Shown here: one piece after another, positions 1 through 5,453 of the stretch | How positions within the stretch are numbered: the stretch's first letter is position 1 | How the letters are laid out: each line of letters opens with the position of its first letter | Source of the DNA: JAOPZW01 sp034664395 | GTDB taxonomy: Bacteria > Actinomycetota > Thermoleophilia > Solirubrobacterales > Solirubrobacteraceae | DNA length: 13,716 nt | Direction: 5' to 3' | Assembly: GCA_034664395.1 (NCBI GenBank) | Contig: JAXDHQ010000074.1 | Coordinates: 1-13,716, forward strand | The notes under the pieces: generated by a model | What the model saw: only the letters and a program-made list of their open reading frames with translations | The model's database searches: none | Told to the model about the DNA's origin: nothing | Program-made: the position numbers and the translations under genes

Positions 1-456
1 GTGTCGGCACCGGGTGTCCCGTAAGACCCGCCCGGTGAGGTGTCGCAGTGACGGGGCGTCAACCGGGACACCCGCCGCTCCGGCGTTGAAACGCGAGCGC
101 GACGGCGGTCAAGTCTGGCGCGCGCCTTGGGACAAGGAGGATCCGTGTCGGCCGTCGCTCCTGCGCCTTGCATAGGCACAGCGTGGGCGCCCCGACCAGC
201 CGCGCCGCGTTCCCCGTCACGGCATCCGCCTTCGCAATCGCCTGCCCGCAGCAGTCGTCGCGTGAGCGCGCCGGACTGTTGCTTTCCATGTAACTGGCGA
301 GGCCGTAGGGATCGCGGTCGCGCTTCCCCTTTCGCCTGAAAGGAGCACTCACGGATCGGTGCTGCGTCGATCGGGATCGTGAGCCGTGCGTTTTCTTGGC
401 GGGCGAGGCCGATAGGCGGAGTCGCTCCGCGCTGCGCTCGCCGGTTCGGCGCCCAC
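1..456. other. Gene-poor leading region, no supported gene
   Basis: No reading frame here looks like a real protein. The longest minus-strand frame (59-463) and a plus-strand frame with a GTG at 145 after an AAGGAGG at 134-140 both translate to Arg/Pro/Ser-rich sequence with no family I recognise and no clear third-position codon bias. The 64-residue plus-strand frame (145-339) is the only one with a good ribosome-binding site, four bases from its start, so a tiny gene cannot be excluded. Structural elements present are an inverted repeat at 11-21/64-74 (listed separately), an imperfect CTCAC-GATC dyad at 348-357/375-383, and a perfect 6-bp hairpin at 416-430 (GCGGAG, loop TCG, CTCCGC) just upstream of the next promoter. 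The region may be decayed sequence or the tail of an element lying further left. Confidence 0.5.
11..74. repeat. 11-bp perfect inverted repeat pair (11-21 / 64-74)
   Basis: The arm CGGGTGTCCCG at 11-21 is the exact reverse complement of CGGGACACCCG at 64-74, with 42 bases between them. Each arm is itself a 4-bp mini-palindrome (CGGG/CCCG around three bases). Possible explanations are the ends of a small or decayed transposable element, or a long hairpin. No transposase is visible in the window, so the mobile-element reading is inference. Confidence 0.4.
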
Positions 457-486
457 TTGACACGTGACCAAACGGTCACGTATTGT
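457..486 (+). promoter_or_regulatory. Promoter of the ArsR-SRPBCC gene, probably leaderless
   Basis: A consensus -35 box TTGACA lies at 457-462 and a good -10 box TATTGT at 481-486, with an 18-base spacer. The ATG at 494 begins eight bases after the last base of the -10 box, so transcription should start at or within a base of the start codon. There is no Shine-Dalgarno sequence between the -10 box and the ATG, which agrees with a leaderless transcript. Confidence 0.75.
462..481. promoter_or_regulatory. Palindromic operator inside the promoter spacer
   Basis: A perfect 8-bp inverted repeat, ACGTGACC (462-469) and GGTCACGT (474-481), is separated by AAAC. It fills the spacer between the -35 and -10 boxes almost exactly and overlaps one base of each. 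A dimeric repressor bound here would block RNA polymerase. The obvious candidate is the product of the downstream ArsR-type gene acting on itself, but the core GACCAAACGGTC also resembles operators bound by TetR-type repressors, so the identity of the binder is inference. Confidence 0.65.
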
Positions 487-493
487 CGCCGGC

Positions 494-1270
494 ATGGACG
501 CGGTGTTCAGGGCGCTCGCAGACCCGACGCGCCGGAGCCTGCTCGACGAGCTGTTCAAGCAGGACGGGCAGACGCTCAGCGCGCTCGAGGAGCGCCTCCC
601 GATGACGCGCTTCGGCGTGATGAAGCACCTGCGGGTGCTCGAGGAGGCCGGGCTCGTGACCACCCGCAGGCGCGGGCGGGAGAAGCTGCACTTCCTGAAC
701 CCCGTCCCGATCCGGCTCGTCCACGACCGGTGGGTGAGCAAATACGCCGAGCCCTGGGCCGCGACGCTCACGGGGCTCAAGAGGAGCATCGAGGAGGACG
801 TCATGGAGAAGGTCTTCGAGATCTACATCAAGACGACGCCGGAGCGGCTGTGGGAGGCGATCACCGACAGCGAGATGCGGCGGCGGTACTCGTTCGGGGT
901 CGGCGTGACCTCGGACTGGACGCCCGGCTCCAGCTACCAGGCCGCCCATCCGATGGCGCCGACCCCGATCTCCGAGGGCGAGAACCTCGAGGTCGATCCG
1001 CCGCGCCGGCTCGTCCAGAGCTTCACGGCCCTCTGGAGCGACGACGTCAAGGCCGAGGGCACCTCGCGGGTCACGTGGGAGATCGAGCCGGTCGGCGATT
1101 CATGCCGGCTCACCGTCACCCACGACCAGCTCCGCGAAGGCGCCAACGGCGAGCTCTACGGCGGCTGGCCGATGATCCTGTCGGGCTTGAAGACGCTGCT
1201 GGAGACCGGGGAGTCGCTCACGACTCCCGGGTCGCTGCGCTACGCGCAGCCCTCGGGGTGGACCGCCTGA
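494..1270 (+). CDS. ArsR-type HTH regulator fused to an SRPBCC (AHSA1-like) domain
   Basis: The 258-residue protein starts with a winged HTH of the ArsR family: residues 1-22 (MDAVFRALADPTRRSLLDEL) are the standard opening helix, residues 37-54 the recognition helix region, and 57-68 the basic wing. From about residue 104 to 240 it continues as an SRPBCC/AHSA1-type helix-grip domain (EIYIKTTPERLWEAITD at 109-125, then repeated Trp/Gly strands), a fold that forms a hydrophobic ligand pocket. It is therefore probably a one-component sensor in which the SRPBCC pocket controls DNA binding; the ligand is unknown. No metal-binding CxC motif of classic ArsR sensors is visible. The ATG at 494 was preferred over the GTG at 464 because 464 lies inside the promoter spacer and family members begin at MDAVF. 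The gene converges on the aldo/keto reductase, 13 bases away, and is probably autoregulated through the operator at 462-481. Confidence 0.9.
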   Translation: MDAVFRALADPTRRSLLDELFKQDGQTLSALEERLPMTRFGVMKHLRVLEEAGLVTTRRRGREKLHFLNPVPIRLVHDRWVSKYAEPWAATLTGLKRSIEEDVMEKVFEIYIKTTPERLWEAITDSEMRRRYSFGVGVTSDWTPGSSYQAAHPMAPTPISEGENLEVDPPRRLVQSFTALWSDDVKAEGTSRVTWEIEPVGDSCRLTVTHDQLREGANGELYGGWPMILSGLKTLLETGESLTTPGSLRYAQPSGWTA

Positions 1271-1283
1271 CGGCGAGCCGGCG

Positions 1284-2132
1284 TCAGCGCGCGACCGGGG
1301 CGAACGTCTCGGGGTGCGGGCCGGTCCGGCCGGCCTCGCCCCGGTCGAGCGCGTCGATCTCCTCGACGTCGTCGGCCTCGAGCTCGAAGTCGAAGAGCGC
1401 GAAGTTCTCCTGGATCCGCGCGGGCGTGGACGACTTGGGGAAGACGATGCTGCCGCGCTGGATGTGCCAGCGCAGGACCACCTGCGCCGGCGACCGGCCG
1501 AGCCGCTCGGCGATGGCGGCGATCGCCGGGTCGTCGAGGACCTCGCCCTGGGCGATCGGCGACCACGCCTGCGTGGCGATGCCGTGCGCCTCGCCGTAGG
1601 CGCGGACCTCCTCGTTGAGCAGGTACGGGTGGAGCTCGATCTGGTTGACCGCCGGGACCATGTCCGCGGCGGCGGCGAGCCGCTCGAGGTGGTCGACCTC
1701 GAAGTTCGAGACGCCGATCGAGCGTGCGCGACCGTCGCGGTGGAACTCCTCGAGCGTCTTCCACGTCGACTCGAAGTCGCCGTCGTAGCGCGTCGGCAGC
1801 GGCCAGTGGATGAGGAACAGGTCGACGTAGTCGAATCCCAGCTCGGAGAGGGTCGTGTCGAACGCTCTGCGGGCGTCGTCGGGCCGATGGGCCTCGTTGT
1901 CGAGCTTGCTGGTGACGAAGACCTCGGCTCGGTCGAGTCCGGAGGCGCGGACGGCCTCGCCGACCTCGCTCTCGTTGCCGTACATCTCCGCCGTGTCGAT
2001 GTGGCGGTAGCCGACGTCAAGGGCGCGAGTCACGGCGCGGGCGGTGTCCTCCGGAGCGATCTGGAAGACGCCGAAGCCGAGCTGCGGGATCGTGTGGCCG
2101 TCGTTGAGCTGGATCGTGGGAATGGCGTTCAT
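1284..2132 (-). CDS. Aldo/keto reductase, 2,5-diketo-D-gluconate reductase-like
   Basis: A 282-residue single-domain NADPH-dependent aldo/keto reductase of normal family length. The catalytic tetrad is complete: Asp46 and Tyr51 in DTAEMYGNE, Lys76 in TSKL, and His109 in LIHWP. The cofactor-phosphate motif KSSTPARIQENF is present near residues 233-244, and the family signature GVSNF lies in the middle. Enzymes of this group reduce small aldehydes, diketogluconate or methylglyoxal; the true substrate cannot be read from sequence. The ATG at 2132 has a good ribosome-binding site, AAGGAG at 2143-2148 on the minus strand, 10 bases away. The gene is divergent from a LysR regulator, a classic arrangement that suggests the regulator controls it. 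A weak minus-strand promoter, TTGCAT-17-TACTGA, may lie at 2318-2346. Confidence 0.93.
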   Translation of the reverse strand: MNAIPTIQLNDGHTIPQLGFGVFQIAPEDTARAVTRALDVGYRHIDTAEMYGNESEVGEAVRASGLDRAEVFVTSKLDNEAHRPDDARRAFDTTLSELGFDYVDLFLIHWPLPTRYDGDFESTWKTLEEFHRDGRARSIGVSNFEVDHLERLAAAADMVPAVNQIELHPYLLNEEVRAYGEAHGIATQAWSPIAQGEVLDDPAIAAIAERLGRSPAQVVLRWHIQRGSIVFPKSSTPARIQENFALFDFELEADDVEEIDALDRGEAGRTGPHPETFAPVAR

Positions 2133-2410
2133 GGGTTCTGGACTCCTTCGTCAGGCGGCACGGCGATGGTCGGCGGAGCCGGGGGCGGAGCGGAGCTCCT
2201 GGACGTTGTCGCGCGGCTCGGGGCGCTCGGGCGGCGACGGACGGCGGCGCGAGCGGTCGGGAACGACCTGGTCCTGCCCGCGCGCTCCGATCAGGGAACG
2301 TCGCATGGCGACCTGGGTCAGTACGGGGGCTATCGAGAACATGCAACCAGTCTGGGAGCCAGCCGTCATTCGCGCAAATCATCATTTAGGCAGAGCTATA
2401 GTTCCTGACT
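2133..2410. promoter_or_regulatory. Divergent control region between the aldo/keto reductase and lysR
   Basis: This 278-bp region separates two divergent genes and should contain both promoters. The end nearest lysR (2365-2412) is noticeably AT-richer than its surroundings and carries an AAAT-N4-ATTT dyad (2376-2387) and the ATAG-N7-CTAT dyad listed separately. On the minus strand a weak -35/-10 pair is possible at 2341-2346 and 2318-2323. A 72-codon minus-strand frame (2151-2369) stops just before the reductase ribosome-binding site but has no recognisable domain, and I do not call it a gene. Confidence 0.5.
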
Positions 2411-2412
2411 AT
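2397..2412 (+). promoter_or_regulatory. lysR -10 box with overlapping LysR-type dyad
   Basis: TATAGT at 2397-2402 is a good -10 box, and the ATG of lysR begins eight bases later with no Shine-Dalgarno in between, so this transcript is probably leaderless. No consensus -35 box is seen 16-18 bases upstream. The dyad ATAG (2398-2401) / CTAT (2409-2412) with seven bases between contains the T-N11-A signature (T2399, A2411) typical of LysR binding sites. Binding here would cover the -10 box and start codon, consistent with negative autoregulation. Confidence 0.5.
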
Positions 2413-3310
2413 GGATCCGAAGCGAGTGCTCACCTTCCGCGCGGTGGCGCACCATCGGTCGTTCACGCGCGCGGCGCAGGAGCTCGCGCTCTCGCAGCCC
2501 TCGGTCTCGCATCAGATCGCGGCGCTCGAGCGCGAGATCGGCGCCCGGCTGCTCGAGCGCCGCCCGGGCGGGTTGCAGCTCACTCCCGCCGGCGAGCTGC
2601 TGCTCGAGCACGCCGACGCGATCGCCGAGCGGTTCGACCTCGCCACGCTCCAGCTCGCCGAGATCGCGGACGACGAGCGCACCCGCCTGCGGATCGGCGC
2701 GTTCCCGACGGCGCTCGCCGGCCTCGTCCCGGCGGCCGTCGCGCGACTGCGGGCGCAGCATCCCCGCGCCCGGGTCACCGTCGACGAGGGCACGGCCGAC
2801 GAGCTGCCCGGCCGCGTCCGATCCGGAGAGCTCCACCTCGCCGTCGCCTTCCAGGACGCCGCGCTCGCGCGACGAGAGCACGAGGGCCTCGAGCGACGCG
2901 ACCTGCTCCGCGAGCCGTTCCTGCTGGCGCTGCCCCCCGACCATCCGCTCGCGCGCCGGGACGCCGTGCGCATCGGCGACCTCGCCGACGAGGACTGGAC
3001 GGCGGCCTACACCGACGGGCTCATCGTCCGCGCCTGTCGCGCCGCCGGCTTCGAGCCACGGCTCGTCTCGCTCACGCGCGACCAGCTCGCCATCCGCGGT
3101 CTGATCACCCAGGGCCTGGCCGTCACGCTCGCTCCCCGACTGCTCGCCGACGCGTTCACCGGCACCGCGTTGCGACCGATCGCCGGCGACGCTCCCGAGC
3201 GCGACGTCTACGCGCTGCTCCCGCCCGGCGGCCGCCATCCGCTCGCGCAGCCGATGCTCGCCGCCCTCGCCGAGACCGCGGACGAGCTGCGGGCCGAGCT
3301 GCCCCGCTGA
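2411..3310 (+). CDS. LysR-family transcriptional regulator
   Basis: A 299-residue protein of standard LysR length. Residues 5-64 are the N-terminal winged HTH, with the signature SFTRAAQELALSQPSVSHQI and the following REIGARLLERR and LTPAGE motifs. A linker helix runs to about residue 88, and residues 90-296 form the periplasmic-binding-protein-like effector domain (RIGAFPTALAGLVPAAVARL onward). The effector is unknown. The protein is divergent from the aldo/keto reductase and most likely regulates it and itself; this is inferred from gene arrangement and from the dyad at the start codon. The ATG at 2411 gives the normal family N-terminus. The gene converges on the RsbA-like gene with 31 bases between stops. 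Confidence 0.93.
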   Translation: MDPKRVLTFRAVAHHRSFTRAAQELALSQPSVSHQIAALEREIGARLLERRPGGLQLTPAGELLLEHADAIAERFDLATLQLAEIADDERTRLRIGAFPTALAGLVPAAVARLRAQHPRARVTVDEGTADELPGRVRSGELHLAVAFQDAALARREHEGLERRDLLREPFLLALPPDHPLARRDAVRIGDLADEDWTAAYTDGLIVRACRAAGFEPRLVSLTRDQLAIRGLITQGLAVTLAPRLLADAFTGTALRPIAGDAPERDVYALLPPGGRHPLAQPMLAALAETADELRAELPR

Positions 3311-3316
3311 GCCCCC

Positions 3317-3335
3317 GTCACCGCCGGGCGGCGAC
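3317..3335. terminator. Stem-loop between convergent lysR and RsbA-like genes
   Basis: GTC-A-CCGC (3317-3324), loop CGG (3325-3327) and GCGG-C-GAC (3328-3335) form a seven-base-pair GC-rich stem with one A/C mismatch. It sits in the 31-bp gap between two stop codons that face each other, where a bidirectional terminator is expected. There is no T-run, so intrinsic termination would be weak. Confidence 0.35.
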
Positions 3336-3341
3336 CCGCGC

Positions 3342-4256
3342 TCAGACCCAGAGGCGCGTCGTGAGGCCGCGCTCGGAGGACAGCATCTCGAGGCGGCGGG
3401 TCATCTGCCGGGCCACCCACAGCCCCGCCCCTCCCGCGTGCCCGGGGCGGGGAGGGAGATAGCCGGCCAGCGGATCGTCGAGCCCGGAGCCGTGGTCGGA
3501 GATCTCGCAGACGAACCGCGCGCCGACGCGGCCGACGCGCAGCCCCCGCGCGCCCCCGCCGTGACGGTGCGCGTTGGCCATCACCTCTCCGACCGCGATG
3601 AGCATGTTGTCGGCGTCGGCCGCGGGGATCTCCGCAGTCGCCATCTCGGACAGCAGACGCATGCGCAGCGCCCGGGCGTCGGCGTCGGCCGGCACGGCGG
3701 TCAGCCCGGACACGTCGTCCGGCGCCGGCGTCCGGGCCCGCACGATGTCCTCGGGGCGGTGGTAGTGGTCGTTGTCGGACCACCCCGCGTTCATGGTCCG
3801 TGGATGCGTCTGCCACGACCCTTCCAGGACGGAGTCGGGCTGCTCGCGGGCATCCAGTCCGCACACGATCGTCACCGGGTGATGGGCGAAGGCCGGGTTG
3901 AGCAGCGCCTCGTACAGGATCCAGGTGTCGCTCTCCTCCTGCGTGCGGCAGAGGGGCAGCTCGCCGAAGACGCGGACTCGCGGGGCGCCGTCCTGCAGGT
4001 AGCGGCGCACCTGGGCGTCGTAGCCGGCGAGCGCGTCCTCGGGGCGGGTGTAGTAGCTGTCGCGGTCGATGTACGCGACGCCGCCCGCCAGGTCCGCGAG
4101 CGCGGCGGTCAGCAGCGCGCGCTTGCGGGCATCGACGACCAGGACCACCGCCTCGCGCTCGCCCAGGCCCGCCTTCAGGAACGGCGCCACGTGGTCGACG
4201 AGCGCGTCGTCCTGGTCGTAGGAGAAGAGGTTGTGGTGGGCCGGCGAGCCGCTCAT
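3342..4256 (-). CDS. RsbA-type regulator: MEDS sensory domain plus anti-sigma HATPase
   Basis: The 304-residue protein has two parts. Residues 7 to about 165 match the MEDS (DcmR-type sensory) domain: HHNLFSYDQDDALVDHVAPF at the start, then the YEALLNPAF and CGLD segments. Residues about 190-304 are a GHKL/HATPase domain of the anti-sigma-factor serine kinase type: N box with Glu224, Asn228 and His230, the DHGSG motif at 254-258, and the glycine-rich lid GHAGGAG at 272-278. No phospho-acceptor His domain is seen, so it is not a conventional sensor kinase. Family members act by binding or phosphorylating partners in sigma-factor control. No sigma factor or STAS anti-anti-sigma partner is nearby, so its partner must be elsewhere. 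The start at 4256 was chosen because the MEDS domain begins immediately after it; a TTG at 4346 is possible but adds 30 low-complexity Arg-rich residues. No good ribosome-binding site precedes 4256; see the coupled mini-ORF finding. Confidence 0.85.
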   Translation of the reverse strand: MSGSPAHHNLFSYDQDDALVDHVAPFLKAGLGEREAVVLVVDARKRALLTAALADLAGGVAYIDRDSYYTRPEDALAGYDAQVRRYLQDGAPRVRVFGELPLCRTQEESDTWILYEALLNPAFAHHPVTIVCGLDAREQPDSVLEGSWQTHPRTMNAGWSDNDHYHRPEDIVRARTPAPDDVSGLTAVPADADARALRMRLLSEMATAEIPAADADNMLIAVGEVMANAHRHGGGARGLRVGRVGARFVCEISDHGSGLDDPLAGYLPPRPGHAGGAGLWVARQMTRRLEMLSSERGLTTRLWV

Positions 4257-4487
4257 GCGGCGTGCTCGCGCGGGCGAACCGCGAACGCGAAGTCGGTGGG
4301 CGTCATCGTCCCGCTCTGGCCCTAGGCCGATGCGCCGGCCCCACAAGGGGCCCCTGCCGAGCGCTTGGCGATGCGCGTGGCCGGCCTATCGCGCGAGTGG
4401 GTGGCCGAGGTCGCCGCATCCGGCTCGAGGGGGACGCGGCGACCCGGACTCGTTCACGATCTCGGGGATGTGACGGAGGCGACTCAC
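4257..4487. promoter_or_regulatory. Divergent region between RsbA-like gene and the LysR/LuxR pair
   Basis: This 231-bp gap must hold promoters for both directions, but I see no consensus -35/-10 pair. It contains an inverted repeat GGCCCC (4337-4342) / GGGGCC (4347-4352) separated by ACAA, overlapping a 10-bp palindrome AGGGGCCCCT (4346-4355); either could be a regulator site. A 17-codon minus-strand frame at 4253-4306 overlaps the start codon of the RsbA-like gene. Confidence 0.4.
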
Positions 4488-5453
4488 ATGGCGCCGGAAT
4501 CGGGTCCACGCACGCGGCGTGCTCGCAGCCGGGCGGACGTCGCGAGCGCCGCGGCGCGCGGCGGGCGACGGCGAAGGGGGCGCCCGACGACGCTGCGCGC
4601 CGGCTTCCTGCCCTATCTGGGCATCGAGTCGCTGCGGTTGTTCCTCGCGGCGCTCCACGAACGCGAACCCGACCTGGAGCTGGAGATCAGCCACGGCCTC
4701 AGCGGCGAGCAGGTGCGCCGGGTGCGCGCCGGCGAGCTCGACATCGGGATCTTCCGCTCGCCGGGCGACGAGGCGGAGCTCGAGCTCGAGCCGCTGTTCC
4801 CCGGCGAGCCGATGGCGGCCTTCGTGCCGGCCGGTCACCCGCTCGCCGCCAAGCGGGTGGTACGTCCCGCCGACGTCCGCGACCAGGACCTCGTGATGTT
4901 CCCCCGCGCAGCCGGCCCCGCCATGTACGACTGGTGGCTCACGACGCTCGAGGCGGCGGGGTACCGCTTTCGCCACGTGACGAGCGGCGGGGGCGCCCAC
5001 CCGCAGGATCTGATGGTCGCGGTCGTCCAGGGGCGCGGGCTGGGCATGGCCAACGTCGAGTTCGCCAGCGCCGCCGGCGTGGGCACGCTCGTCCTCGTAC
5101 GGCTCCTGGACCCGCCGCTGCGGGTGCCGGGCACCGTCGTCGGGTGGCGCGAGTCGCGTCCGCCGGGGCTGGATCGCGCGATCGCCGCCGTCCGGCAGAC
5201 CGCTCGCGAGCTGCACCGTCAGAGCTCGCTGGCGGCCACGGCGCCGCCCCGCGACGCCTGCGCGCTGACGCCCCGCGAGCTGGAGGTCCTCGAGCTCGCC
5301 GCCGACGGCTGCTCCGCACGTCAGATCGCCGCGCGCCTCGTCATCAGCCCCGCCACGGTCAAGACGCACTTCGAGAACATCTACCCGAAGCTCGGCGCCA
5401 CCGACAGGACGGGCGCGGTCGCCGCCGCGCTGCGCCAGCGCCTCATCACATGA
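4488..5453 (+). CDS. LysR-type effector domain fused to C-terminal LuxR HTH
   Basis: The 321-residue protein has an inverted and mixed regulator architecture. Residues 1-34 are strongly basic and include GRRRRGRP (26-33), which resembles an AT-hook core. Residues 36-243 are a LysR-type substrate-binding (PBP2) domain: LRAGFLPYLGIESLRLFL, VRAGELDIGIF, EPLFPGEPMAAFVPAGHPLA and VQGRGLGM are all typical. Residues 259-321 are a LuxR/GerE HTH (LTPRELEVLELAADG, then SARQIAARLVISPATVKTHF), replacing the N-terminal HTH of a true LysR protein. It is presumably a ligand-controlled DNA-binding regulator. The ATG at 4488 has a GGAGG at 4474-4478 with a nine-base spacer; in-frame TTG 4365 and ATG 4371 lack such a site and add unconserved residues. 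Its stop overlaps the next gene by ATGA, so the two are translationally coupled. Confidence 0.87.
   Translation: MAPESGPRTRRARSRADVASAAARGGRRRRGRPTTLRAGFLPYLGIESLRLFLAALHEREPDLELEISHGLSGEQVRRVRAGELDIGIFRSPGDEAELELEPLFPGEPMAAFVPAGHPLAAKRVVRPADVRDQDLVMFPRAAGPAMYDWWLTTLEAAGYRFRHVTSGGGAHPQDLMVAVVQGRGLGMANVEFASAAGVGTLVLVRLLDPPLRVPGTVVGWRESRPPGLDRAIAAVRQTARELHRQSSLAATAPPRDACALTPRELEVLELAADGCSARQIAARLVISPATVKTHFENIYPKLGATDRTGAVAAALRQRLIT

Noticed and set aside
464..493. GTG 464 as start of the ArsR-SRPBCC gene
   Set aside because: It lies inside the spacer of a consensus promoter and adds ten residues not expected before the conserved MDAVF start.
2151..2369. A 72-codon minus-strand frame in the divergent region
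   Set aside because: It has no recognisable domain and no good ribosome-binding site; it occupies the control region between two divergent genes.
4262..5449. Upstream extension of the HTH-less effector-domain gene back to 4262
   Set aside because: The frame is open but encodes Arg/Pro-rich shadow sequence beneath the LysR/LuxR fusion gene. The conserved domain begins well after the ATG at 5450, which overlaps the previous stop.
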